From NCBI GenBank assembly GCA_016200005.1, contig JACQFP010000013.1, positions 1-64,000 of the forward strand: 64,000 bases of DNA. The letters are read 5' to 3'. The notes under the pieces were generated by a model. It made no database searches. It was given only the letters and a program-made list of their open reading frames with translations, and had not been told where the DNA came from. The translations under genes were made by a program, and so were the position numbers. The first letter of the stretch is position 1. Each line of letters starts with the position of its first letter. This DNA comes from Verrucomicrobiota bacterium. GTDB taxonomy: Bacteria; Verrucomicrobiota; Verrucomicrobiia; Limisphaerales; PALSA-1396. Of this stretch, positions 49,001-56,879 are shown in pieces.

Positions 49001-49190
49001 TCTCGCGCGGGTCTTCCCACATCACACCGTTGCCTTCGGGCAATGGCAGGCCAAATGGGGCGGCGTCGAATGCGGGGCCGGCCGTTGCACGTGCCAGGAG
49101 ACCGCACAAGAGAAGGAGCGGCGATAGGCTCGCGCGGGTTTTGACCGCGCAAACTCGCCCCGAACCGACCGGGACAAAATCGTGTTGCAT
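46068..49190 (-). CDS. Large secreted glycosidase-like protein of unknown family
   Basis: About 1,040 residues from ATG 49190 (MQHDFVPVG), giving a signal-like segment ASLSPLLLLCGLLARATA. The frame is open further upstream to 49403, and ATG 49283 is another choice. The N-terminal part is beta-rich (VKDYPAAFRYTLKLRVVSAG). The C-terminal half looks like an (alpha/alpha)6 toroid: EQTWSNAWAGIPHKKSDIYF, ARVGSFGYGAFANESCMMVV, YEHGGYNQHHGWILWMLGEH, GDWWTWLSTSCYTWRGLDSA. I cannot assign a CAZy family. It lies downstream of the Gfo/Idh gene on the same strand. Confidence 0.65.
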   Translation of the reverse strand: MQHDFVPVGSGRVCAVKTRASLSPLLLLCGLLARATAGPAFDAAPFGLPLPEGNGVMWEDPREIHRVIVHFSSPPPAPDKVHLEYWGSWWPERHLPKDREPGGADIGWMELGNWYKYDWRTADTDAAARDSAIEFTFRPVNAKEYPKVKDYPAAFRYTLKLRVVSAGALSAIERIEAFTDSVLEPRDVRIVWREKPGTDPKLEVFNGQIKSLDRTSARSVRARVLATTNSDPNTFDRTLVTVRKGKDVFTFKVDDLVQGPLFLPHLGVAVLPDRDTRDYAALAAEQKSLGAKTLYDRVAEMPEQTWSNAWAGIPHKKSDIYFPLGLDGGRQRFRLQPHGGIDFRTNDEFLRRRPGADTPRLNLEAGDASVGFGLPARPAFRTLEEESLPIVTTRWEREDVRIEQTAFVTVLTGTHAEAPPPPADAFAVWLARFDCVNPTHEPKTVTLPINWKAGGKNLSLRADAEGLLWVGDKVRGQFIANAAPDGDPTKFQWNWTLAPGESRSLMLKIPYVVLTEPAEEAALKRLDFDAEHKEVAGYWRQRLNESAKLITPEPMLNEFYRSHAMHLLVNCEREPGSDRRFARVGSFGYGAFANESCMMVVDLDRRGYHKEAQDCLDAWLHYQGTVELPGSFESKDGVLYGAGGYEHGGYNQHHGWILWMLGEHYRFTRDEAWLRRAAPGIVKGADWIIRETARTKVRHELERGLLPAGSLEDIGDWWTWLSTSCYTWRGLDSAVWALEQIKHPDAKRIRAEATAYHTALLTNFRKASEHSPVVRLRDGTAVPKVPSHVHRRGRSFGWICETLEGAMHLLITRALDVHSPEAEWILKDYEDNLYLSNQYGYTVDDFEKHWFSRGGMSMQACLLLDVEPYLYRDEPKHALRALFNAQSVSYFPDVRMNTEHAAPYFDDWRGDHFKSSDEANCCGWLRYLFVREEGDTLLIGQVVPREWLKPGQRCGIERTATYFGKTSVLYTSGENQIIARLDGPTRNPPKQIRLRFREPNGRPLASVTVNGKAWKKFKGEWVELPGNIGSATVVTAYRSR

Positions 49191-49200
49191 ATGCAACACG
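49181..49200. promoter_or_regulatory. Perfect 20-bp palindrome at the start codon
   Basis: cgtgttgcat (49181-49190) is followed by its exact complement (49191-49200). The ATG of the minus-strand gene at 49190 is part of it. It could be an operator or a chance feature. Confidence 0.6.
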
Positions 49201-49339
49201 GATTTGTCCAAGGGATTGGGCCGGGTTAGGCCAGGTGCAACGCCTGATCGACCAAGCTGGCGCGCCTGAGATTTGGTTTCCATGACGTTCGCGTTATCGG
49301 CGGGCGCGAGGCTGCAAATTTTTTTCCGGTCGGCGATTG

Positions 49340-50545
49340 TCACGCCTTCAAGCCCTTCAAGTTTGGCTGCAGTTTCTGGTTCTTCTTCAGCAGGGCGTTC
49401 CAAGTAATCTCCCCACCCTTGTAGCCTGCTTCGCGGCCGAGAATTGCGGTCAGATTCGAGCGCACCGAAGGTGCCACGGTCGAATTGGAACAGTCGCCTT
49501 TCAAAATGGCTTCATGAAATTCGTTGATGTTGGCGACAGCGCCGTCCTTGTAAAGATCTCCGACGATGGCACGGACGGCGTCCTCTTTGCCGCGCATCAT
49601 CACGCCGGTGTAATAATCTGCGTCGAAGATTCCATCTGCGCCAAAGGCCCGCACACGAATCTCGTCTTTCGCGAAGGGAATGCTCTGAATGCAGGTGAAC
49701 GACAGCACCAGGTCGCCGGGGAAGAAGTATTGCACGGCGAAATGATCGTAAATGCTGTTCGCCGGGCGCACCTTGTGGCCGCCGGTGCCACGGGCGCGGA
49801 TGGGATCGGCATTGATGACCCACGTGGCGACATCCAACGAATGAATGCTCTGCTCGACAATGAAGTCGCCCGAGATCGGCAGCACGTAGTACCAATGGCG
49901 CAACTGTTCTTCGGGCGTCGCTGGCGGCGCGCCGCGTCCGCCACCCGACCAGGGATAAAACGCTTCGACCATGACGAGTTTGCCGATCGCGCCCTGTTGA
50001 ACCAATCCCACTGCTTTTCGGAAATGCTCGTTCGCGCGCGTCTGAAAATCCACGAGGAACACAAGTTTCTTCCCGGTGGCGAGTTTGCCGGCCTTGGCAA
50101 CCGTTGTGCAGCCGGGCACATCCACTGCGATTGGTTTGGCGAGGAACACATGTTTGCCGGCTTCGACCGCCGCCAGTGCCTGCTCGGGATGAAAATAAGG
50201 TGGGGTTTCGATCACCACTGCGTCCAGTTTGCTCTCGAGCAGACGTCGGTAACCGGAGAGGCCGGTGTAACGACGGCCCACTGCGATGCCAAACTTCTCG
50301 CCCGCGGCGTCCACTTTGTCCTGAAAATAATCCGCGCAGGCCACGAACTTGTATTTGCCCGACTGGGCGAACAGATCGGCGATCCAACTGCCGCGTCCGC
50401 CACAACCGATGAGGCCGAGTTCGATTGTCGTGTTGGCCTCGGCGCCGAAAGCAGTTGATGGTCGCAACAGGGTGAGGGTGCCGACAGCGGCCGTGGCTGC
50501 GAGAAAGGTGCGACGATTGATGGGAGAAGGAGGATTATGGTTCAT
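49340..50545 (-). CDS. Tat-exported Gfo/Idh/MocA-family oxidoreductase
   Basis: 401 residues from ATG 50545. The N-terminus NRRTFLAATAAVGTLTLLRP is a twin-arginine signal. LGLIGCGGRGSWIADLF is the NAD(P)-binding Rossmann loop. YFHPEQALAAVEAGKHVFLA followed by KPIAVDVPG gives the catalytic-type Lys of the family (EKP/AKP). Members oxidise or reduce sugars and cyclitols; the substrate is unknown. The open frame continues upstream to 50731, but only repeat-free junk precedes the Tat motif. Confidence 0.88.
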   Translation of the reverse strand: MNHNPPSPINRRTFLAATAAVGTLTLLRPSTAFGAEANTTIELGLIGCGGRGSWIADLFAQSGKYKFVACADYFQDKVDAAGEKFGIAVGRRYTGLSGYRRLLESKLDAVVIETPPYFHPEQALAAVEAGKHVFLAKPIAVDVPGCTTVAKAGKLATGKKLVFLVDFQTRANEHFRKAVGLVQQGAIGKLVMVEAFYPWSGGGRGAPPATPEEQLRHWYYVLPISGDFIVEQSIHSLDVATWVINADPIRARGTGGHKVRPANSIYDHFAVQYFFPGDLVLSFTCIQSIPFAKDEIRVRAFGADGIFDADYYTGVMMRGKEDAVRAIVGDLYKDGAVANINEFHEAILKGDCSNSTVAPSVRSNLTAILGREAGYKGGEITWNALLKKNQKLQPNLKGLKA

Positions 50546-50937
50546 GGTTTGCGAAAGGGTGACAGGTATTTTTGTGGGCTTGGAGCATGGTGCGCGCGCA
50601 ATCCCAGTTCGATCATTGGAATTCTCCTTGGATGCCCGGCATGGCTTTGTTGGATGAAGAGGCGCGCCCGAGTGGCTCGTGTGAAGGCTGAACAAATCAG
50701 TACCCACCCGTTGCGCTGCAGCGCCGTTCATGCAGGCTTGCTATCCGGTGGCGCGGGCGGCGTCAAGCAGAACATCGTGGCAGGTCGAATGTTGCGCGTC
50801 ACAAGGAATGGCGCTTTGGCTTCGACGGCGCTTTGCAGGAGCGGTTCGTCATCCGCGTCGCTTGAACGCCGAATCCAGGCCGGCTCGAGTTGGCGTTGTT
50901 CCGCGACGACGCGGAGCCGTATGAGCGAATCAACGGC
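50546..50937. other. Intergenic region
   Basis: No supported gene. Short plus-strand frames here are shadows or low-complexity. It probably holds the promoter of the Gfo/Idh gene. Confidence 0.5.
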
Positions 50938-51858
50938 TCAAATCTGAAATTCCGCCTCTTTCTTCTCCCGGTCTTTCTTGCTCATCACTTTCACGTTCGC
51001 GCCTTCCTGCACGACGAGTGAATGTGCGGGCACGCTGCTGGTGAGAAACACGTTCGCGCCGATGGTGCTGCCGGCGCCCACTACGGTGTCGCCGCCCATG
51101 ATCGTCGCGCCGGCGTAAATCGTCACGTGGTCTTCGAGGGTGGGATGCCGTTTCTGGCCGCGCAAGGCCTGTCCCGCTGCGAGAGACTTCGCCACGAGGC
51201 CGACGCCTTGGTACATTTTGACGTGGTTGCCAAGGATCGCGGTTTCGCCCACCACGGTGCCGGTGCAGTGATCGACAAAAAAATGGGTGCCGATCTGCGC
51301 GCCAGGATGCAAATCCATCCCCGTGCGGCCATGCGCCCATTCGGTCATGATGCGCGGGATGAGCGCGATGTTCTTACGATAGAGTTCATGCGCCAGCCGT
51401 TGCACCGCGATGGCCTCGATGCACGGATAGGCGACGATGACCTCCTCCTTGCTCAACGCGGCGGGATCGCCTTTGTAGGCCGCTTCGGTGTCGGTTTGGA
51501 GTAATTCACGGATGCGCGGGAGGCTGCTCAGAAAATCAAGTGTCAAGGTGTGCGCCGCGGTGCGCAGGTCCTTTTTAGCCAGGTCAACCGGTGGATGGTA
51601 TTCCAGACTTTTGTAAATTTCGTCCTCGAGCCTTCCGAGCACCGAATCCATCAACGTCGCCGTCTCGACCTTGATCTCCGACGAATGGATGGGTTGCTCG
51701 TCGAAGAAACCGGGAAAGAGCAGCCGCAGCAAATCGACGGTGATCAGGGCGATGGCGCGTTTGGAGGGCAGGTTCTTGCCGTCGAGATGGTTGATGCCAC
51801 CCACGCGCGCGTAGGAGGAAACCAGCCGTTCGGTAAGTTGGGTAACCGTGACTTGCAC
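50938..51858 (-). CDS. EpsC-type serine O-acetyltransferase
   Basis: About 306 residues if translation starts at GTG 51858 (VQVTVTQLTERLVSSYARVG); the frame is open to 51936. The C-terminal left-handed beta helix is clear: GMDLHPGAQIGTHFFVDHCT, GTVVGETAILGNHVKMYQGV, HPTLEDHVTIYAGATIMGGD, VVGAGSTIGANVFLTSSVPA. This is the CysE/EpsC pattern that makes O-acetylserine from serine and acetyl-CoA for cysteine synthesis. It lies divergently from cysS, and both genes concern cysteine supply and use. Confidence 0.85.
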   Translation of the reverse strand: MQVTVTQLTERLVSSYARVGGINHLDGKNLPSKRAIALITVDLLRLLFPGFFDEQPIHSSEIKVETATLMDSVLGRLEDEIYKSLEYHPPVDLAKKDLRTAAHTLTLDFLSSLPRIRELLQTDTEAAYKGDPAALSKEEVIVAYPCIEAIAVQRLAHELYRKNIALIPRIMTEWAHGRTGMDLHPGAQIGTHFFVDHCTGTVVGETAILGNHVKMYQGVGLVAKSLAAGQALRGQKRHPTLEDHVTIYAGATIMGGDTVVGAGSTIGANVFLTSSVPAHSLVVQEGANVKVMSKKDREKKEAEFQI

Positions 51859-52121
51859 AGGAACACTATTTAGCAATTGCACCAGAAAGGCAAGCGGCGT
51901 GGAAACTCCAGAGTCACGGCGAGAACACCGGCGCACGGGAGTCCGGACTCTTGTCCGCTTCCATGTGGTGCACGGTTTGAGGTTCGTTGTCGGTCGGACC
52001 GGATCAAGTTGGAGGGGAATGCATCCCGTACGCCGGGAATCAGATCCGGCAGGGGCATCGTTGCCGCCAGTTTCAGCTTTCCTTTCGCCGACCCCGCCTT
52101 ACTCTGCGTCGCGTTCAGCAA

Positions 52122-53567
52122 ATGGGCTTGAAGTTTTTCAACACACTGTCGCGCTCAGTGCAGGAGTTTGTGCCGCTCGATCCGGCGGGCAAGCGCGTCG
52201 GCATGTATTGCTGCGGGCCGACGGTTTATGATTTCGCGCACATCGGCAATTGGCGCTCATTCGTGTTCGGCGATCTGGTGCGGCGCTTTCTGGAATTTAA
52301 GGGCTTCTCTGTCCAATACGTCATGAACATCACGGACGTGGAGGACAAAATCATCAAGCGCGTCCGTGAAACGAAAACAACGCTGCGGGAATTCACCAGT
52401 AAATACGAAGCGGCGTATTTTGAAGACTTGAAGACGCTGAACTGCTTAATGCCGCATCAGACTCCGCGCGCCACCGAACACATTCCCGAAATCATTTCGC
52501 TGATTGAAAAACTCATTGCGCGCGGCCTGGCCTATAAAGCGGCGGACGGCTCGGTTTATTTCAGCATCGAGAAATATCGCGGTTGCGGCTGCCAATATGG
52601 CCAGTTAGTGAAATTGAACTTCGATGAAATGCGCGCCGGCGACCGCGTCAAGAGCGACGAATACGCCAAGGAATCGGTGGCGGACTTCGCGCTGTGGAAA
52701 GCCCGCGCACCTGACGACGGCGACGTTTTCTGGCCGAGTCCGTGGGGCGAGGGCCGGCCCGGCTGGCACATTGAGTGCAGCGCCATGAGCATGAAATTCC
52801 TGGGGCCAAGTTTCGACCTGCATCTCGGCGGCGAAGACTTGAGGTTTCCGCATCACGAGGATGAAATTGCGCAGAGCGAAGGCGCGGCGTTGCAGCAGGA
52901 CGGACAGCGGTTCGTCAAATACTGGCTGCACGGCGCGCATCTGCTGGTCGAGGGCAAGAAGATGAGCAAGTCGCTCGGCAATTTCTTCACGCTGCGCGAT
53001 TTGCTGGCGAAAGGTTTTACCGGACGCGAGATTCGTTATCTGCTGCTCACCGCGCATTATCGGGAGACTTTCAATTTCACTTTGGACGGCTTGCAAGGAG
53101 GGCGGACGGCCCTGGCACGGATTGATGAATGCGTGGCCAAATTGCGCGAGCTGGTTGGAGTTCAAGCTTCAGCTCGTTCGGATGACACGCTAAAGCGTGA
53201 ACTCCAACAGACCGGCTTGGTCATGCGTTTCACAGACGCCCTTGACGAGGATTTGAATATCTCCGCGGCTTGGGCTGCGGTGTTCGATTGGGTGCGCGAA
53301 ACGAACAAACGCCTCGTGGAGAAATCGCTCCCACCTGCCGATGCTGCCGCCGCGCTCGCCGCTTGGGAGAAGGTGAATTCCGTCCTCGGCGTCGGTTCAG
53401 CCGCCGAATCCGAAGCGCCACGCGAAATCCTCGCCCTGCTGGAGGCGCGGCAGGCGGCACGCAAAGCCAAAGATTTCAAACGCGCCGATGCCATTCGCAA
53501 CGAGTTGAAGGCCAAAGGTTGGGTGATTGAAGACACGCCGAAAGGACCGAAGTTGAAAAAGTTGTGA
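52122..53567 (+). CDS. cysS: Cysteinyl-tRNA synthetase
   Basis: 481 residues from ATG 52122. It has the zinc and active-site start MYCCGPTVYDFAHIGN (class I HIGH-type motif HIGN at 40-43), GRPGWHIECSAMSMKFLG, LRFPHHEDEIAQSEGA and the KMSKS loop at about 279-283 (GKKMSKSLGN). The C-terminal DALR/anticodon region includes FTDALDEDLNISAAWAAVFD. It charges tRNA-Cys and should be essential. Residues about 345-363 (GVQASARSDDTLKREL) are encoded by a palindromic repeat inserted in frame in the linker before the DALR helix bundle. Confidence 0.95.
   Translation: MGLKFFNTLSRSVQEFVPLDPAGKRVGMYCCGPTVYDFAHIGNWRSFVFGDLVRRFLEFKGFSVQYVMNITDVEDKIIKRVRETKTTLREFTSKYEAAYFEDLKTLNCLMPHQTPRATEHIPEIISLIEKLIARGLAYKAADGSVYFSIEKYRGCGCQYGQLVKLNFDEMRAGDRVKSDEYAKESVADFALWKARAPDDGDVFWPSPWGEGRPGWHIECSAMSMKFLGPSFDLHLGGEDLRFPHHEDEIAQSEGAALQQDGQRFVKYWLHGAHLLVEGKKMSKSLGNFFTLRDLLAKGFTGREIRYLLLTAHYRETFNFTLDGLQGGRTALARIDECVAKLRELVGVQASARSDDTLKRELQQTGLVMRFTDALDEDLNISAAWAAVFDWVRETNKRLVEKSLPPADAAAALAAWEKVNSVLGVGSAAESEAPREILALLEARQAARKAKDFKRADAIRNELKAKGWVIEDTPKGPKLKKL
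53154..53208. repeat. Palindromic repeat inside cysS
   Basis: gttggagttca (53154-53164) and tgaactccaac (53198-53208) are an 11-bp inverted repeat. A sister copy lies just behind the gene (53584-53661). Confidence 0.9.
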
Positions 53568-53583
53568 CCACAGTCGAGACAAG

Positions 53584-53661
53584 CTGGAGTTCACGCTTTA
53601 GCGTGTCAGGTGTAAACACATTGCAGCGTAGGCTCAGGCAAGCTAAAGCTTGAACTCCAAC
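53584..53661. repeat. Sister palindromic repeat between cysS and tmk
   Basis: ctggagttcacgctttagcg at the left and aagctaaagcttgaactccaac at the right (53640-53661) match the ends of the cysS insertion, with a different core. It fills most of the cysS-tmk gap and ends 4 nt before the tmk start. Confidence 0.85.
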
Positions 53662-53665
53662 GAGA

Positions 53666-54307
53666 ATGAAAGGTTTGTTCATCACGTTCGAGGGCACGGA
53701 AGGCAGCGGCAAATCGACGCAGGCTGCCTTGCTGGCCGAACACCTTCGCGTGACAGGGCGCACGGTGCGACTCCTGCGCGAACCGGGCGGCACGCCCATT
53801 GGCGAGGAAATCCGCCACACGCTCAAGCACAGCCCGGACAACGCCGCCATGACGGCCGAGACAGAACTGCTGCTGATGAACGCCAGCCGCGCCCAACTCG
53901 TGCGCGAAGTCATCCGCCCCGCCCTCGCCAGGGGAGAAGCTGTCTTGTGCGACCGATTCTATGATTCCACCACGGCCTATCAAGGATACGGACGCGGACT
54001 GGATTTGAAGGCGGTCCAGGCCATGATTGATTTCGCTGTCGGCGAGACGCGACCGCACCTCACATTGCTGTTGCGTATTTCTGCCAAGGCGAGCGAAGCG
54101 CGTCGCCGCTCGCGTCAATCGACGCTTCCGTTTCTGCGCGACCGGATGGAAGAGGCCGACCACCAGTTTTTCGAGCGTGTGGCCAAGGGTTATCAACAGA
54201 TTGCCGCCGCCGAGCCGGAACGCGTGCGCGTCATTGACGCAGGGGACGATGTGCAGACTGTCAGCGCGGCGATTTGGAAAGAAGTGTCCACGCTGCTTGG
54301 ACGCTGA
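53666..54307 (+). CDS. tmk: Thymidylate kinase
   Basis: 213 residues, normal for the family. It makes dTDP from dTMP. The P-loop is GTEGSGKST (residues 10-18), the LREPGGTPIGEEIR substrate segment follows, then DRFYDSTTAYQGYGRGL (the DR(Y/F) motif) and a basic lid region (ARRRSRQ). The leader is a palindromic repeat, so expression signals are unusual. Confidence 0.95.
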   Translation: MKGLFITFEGTEGSGKSTQAALLAEHLRVTGRTVRLLREPGGTPIGEEIRHTLKHSPDNAAMTAETELLLMNASRAQLVREVIRPALARGEAVLCDRFYDSTTAYQGYGRGLDLKAVQAMIDFAVGETRPHLTLLLRISAKASEARRRSRQSTLPFLRDRMEEADHQFFERVAKGYQQIAAAEPERVRVIDAGDDVQTVSAAIWKEVSTLLGR

Positions 54308-54381
54308 TCATGTTTCGGCTCGCGTTTTATTTCTGAACTGGTTAACTTTGTCGAAAGAATTCATTCGAACGGAGAGTCACC

Positions 54382-54714
54382 ATGATCGAGAAGACCGTTG
54401 AAAAAATCGAGGCCCAGATCAAAGACGCCGAATCCATCAGCGGCGACAAGAAGTCCGAGTTGCTGCATCTGCTTGGAACGCTGAAGTCGGAAGTCGCAAA
54501 TCTGTCCAAGACCAACGCCGACCAGGCCCGCAGTATCACTGGCTTCACGGAACTTTCCGCGCATGAAGCCACCCGTGAACAGCAAAACCCCGATCTGCTG
54601 AAACATTCGCTTTCCGGCTTGAAATCGTCCGTGGAAGGTTTTGAGAAGTCGCACCCCCGGCTCGTGCAAATCGTCAACGCCATCAGCAACACGCTGTCCA
54701 ATCTGGGAATTTGA
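54382..54714 (+). CDS. DUF4404-like small protein
   Basis: 110 residues, helical: MIEKTVEKIEAQIKDAESIS, KKSELLHLLGTLKSEVANLS, LSGLKSSVEGFEKSHPRLVQ, IVNAISNTLSNLGI. The C-terminal PRLVQIVNAISNTLSNLGI is the DUF4404 hallmark. Function unknown. ggagagtcacc precedes the ATG as a good ribosome-binding site. Confidence 0.75.
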   Translation: MIEKTVEKIEAQIKDAESISGDKKSELLHLLGTLKSEVANLSKTNADQARSITGFTELSAHEATREQQNPDLLKHSLSGLKSSVEGFEKSHPRLVQIVNAISNTLSNLGI

Positions 54715-54730
54715 CCGGGTCTTCAATTTC

Positions 54731-56020
54731 ATGAACAGCACCGTCAATCGCCGCCAATTCCTAAGGCAGAGTGCCGTTCTGGGAACCGCAATTTCCGTCG
54801 CCAACGCTGTTTCCAGTCTGCGCGCAGCCCCGGGAGCCGATGAAAAGATCCGCGTCGGCATCATGGGCTGCAACAGCCGCGGCATGGCCCACATCAACAG
54901 TTACCTTTCCCTGCCGAACACCGAGATCGCCTACATCTGCGACGTGGACAGCCGCGCGCTGGACAAAGGCGTCGCTGCCGTCGCGAAGCAGCAGTCCAGA
55001 AAGCCGCAAGGCGTGAAGGATTTTCGCCGTATCCTTGACGACCCTGCCGTCAATGCTTTGTCAATCGCTGCGCCGAATCACTGGCACGCGCCAGCCACGA
55101 TTCTCGCCTGCGCAGCCGGCAAGCATGTGTATGTGGAGAAGCCCGGCAGCCATAATCCGCACGAAGGGGAGTTGATGGTTGCGGCGGCGCGCAAACACAA
55201 TCGCGTTGGCCAGATGGGCAATCAACGGCGCAGTTGGCCGTGGACCATCGAAACGATTGAGCGCTTGCACGCGGGCGAGATCGGCAAGGTTTTTTTCGCC
55301 CGCTCCTGGTACAATGCCGCGCGCGGTACCATTGGTCGCGGCAAAGCAGTGCCGCCGCCCGACTGGCTCGACTATGCTCTCTGGCAGGGCCCGGCGCCCG
55401 AGCGGCCTTACAAGGACAACCTCGTCCATTACAACTGGCATTGGCACTGGCATTGGGGCAATGGCGAGTTGGGCAACAATGGCATTCACTGCCTCGACCT
55501 TGCCCGCTGGGGTCTCGGTGTGGATTATCCACTGCGAGTCACCTGCGGCGGCAACCGCTACCATTTCCACGACGATCAGGAAACACCCGACACTTACACG
55601 ACCACGTTCGACTTCGGCCAAAGCGGGGCGACTTGGGAATGTCATAGTTGCCATCCGCGCGGATTCGAGGGCGCCGAATTCGGCGTCAACTTCTACGGCG
55701 AGAAGGGTTCGCTCGTCATCGCGGGCAACAATTGCAAAATCTACGACCTCAACAACAAAGTCCTCCGCGAAATCCCCGGCAAGTGGAATGACAAAGACCA
55801 CTTCGCCAACTTTCTCGATTGCATCCGCGACGGCAAACGTCCTCGCTCCGATATCGAGGAAGGCCAGAAGAGCACCCTGCTCTGTCATTTGGGCAACATC
55901 GCCTGGCGCACCGGTCATACCATCAACCTCGATCCCAAGACTCACAAGATCAGCGGGGATCGCGAGGCCTCCGAACTATGGAGGCGTGAATACCGTCCGG
56001 GCTGGGAGCCGAAGGTTTAG
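54731..56020 (+). CDS. Tat-exported Gfo/Idh/MocA-family oxidoreductase, second copy
   Basis: 429 residues from ATG 54731 with NRRQFLRQSAVLGTAISVAN as a Tat signal. RVGIMGCNSRGMAHINSYLS is the dinucleotide loop, AGKHVYVEKPGSHNPHEGEL carries the EKP motif, and HWHWHWGNGELGNNGIHCLD is the His-rich segment typical of this exported subgroup. It probably acts on a sugar or sugar acid in the periplasm. It starts 16 nt after the DUF4404-like gene. Confidence 0.9.
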   Translation: MNSTVNRRQFLRQSAVLGTAISVANAVSSLRAAPGADEKIRVGIMGCNSRGMAHINSYLSLPNTEIAYICDVDSRALDKGVAAVAKQQSRKPQGVKDFRRILDDPAVNALSIAAPNHWHAPATILACAAGKHVYVEKPGSHNPHEGELMVAAARKHNRVGQMGNQRRSWPWTIETIERLHAGEIGKVFFARSWYNAARGTIGRGKAVPPPDWLDYALWQGPAPERPYKDNLVHYNWHWHWHWGNGELGNNGIHCLDLARWGLGVDYPLRVTCGGNRYHFHDDQETPDTYTTTFDFGQSGATWECHSCHPRGFEGAEFGVNFYGEKGSLVIAGNNCKIYDLNNKVLREIPGKWNDKDHFANFLDCIRDGKRPRSDIEEGQKSTLLCHLGNIAWRTGHTINLDPKTHKISGDREASELWRREYRPGWEPKV

Positions 56021-56780
56021 AAACGCAGTCGCCAACGTGCGGGGAACTCCGCGGCTTCTCGCCGACATGGTGTCAACGTTGCGTCGGAGCGCGGACAACA
56101 CCTGGTCCGCATGTTCGCGAAAGCCAGCGATTGTAGCTGCCGCAAACGACCGGCCAACGGAGCAGCCCTTCTCGCGCGAACTGACACAGATCACCGACAC
56201 CATTTGTGGCGACGCCTGGTTTGACGTGGCGGATAACGGGCGTGGGGATGTTTTTTGGGGGCGACCCCGCTGTTGGCCGCCAGCAGGATTGCGGTGGCGT
56301 GCAATGCGCACACGGCCAATGCAGGTGGAGCGGATGACAAGCTGTGATTTCGCGGTCAAGCGTTCCACCGGCGCGCCTGCCTGCGGATAGAGTCTGCACC
56401 TTTGATCCAGTGGAGGTTCTCAATGCCTTGTTTGATCTGCCGCGTGAGCACTTCATCGGTCGCCAGCCCTTCATGGACACCAGCGCCGGATCACACGAGT
56501 CCGTGTACCACTTCGCGCAGAGCGGTTCCATGTGGACGACTGGCTATTCAAACGCGAACGGTGCGGCTGACGTTGGAAGGGTTTAGCCAGCACATACTGA
56601 ACTGGGGACACCGTGGGAGGGGAAGTTGTGGTTTCCTGCCTGCTAAAGAAGCGAAAGCTGGCAGTGAACTCGCCGACGATCTGGACTCTGCTCTTGCAAA
56701 ATGCAAGAAGCGCGCTTGCAAATTGCACGATTCTTGCCCGCCCATTTCCCCGAGATTCAAGCTTCGGAAAAAATAATTTG
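56021..56780. other. Intergenic region without a supported gene
   Basis: Long shadow frames cross it, but none has protein-like sequence. From about 56690 it holds gcaaaatgcaag...gcttgcaaattgcacgattc, a phrase related to 60313-60350 before the second paralog, so this is the left end of the duplicated leader. Confidence 0.5.
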
Positions 56781-56809
56781 TTGATTTAGAGGCAGTAAGA
56801 AAAATTAAA
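56781..56809 (+). promoter_or_regulatory. Candidate promoter of the first large secreted paralog
   Basis: TTGATT (56781-56786) and ATTAAA (56804-56809) are spaced by 17 nt and are conserved, with the spacer, in front of the second paralog. The start codon follows 70 nt later. Confidence 0.4.
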
Positions 56810-56879
56810 GGTTCTGTGGCACGCCATCCGCTTTTCTTTCCACGAACCCTGTAACTCGGTGGAAAAGCATATTGCCAAT

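Noticed and set aside
55061-55945. 294-codon minus-strand frame opposite the second Gfo/Idh gene
   Set aside because: Val/Ala-rich antisense shadow without motifs.
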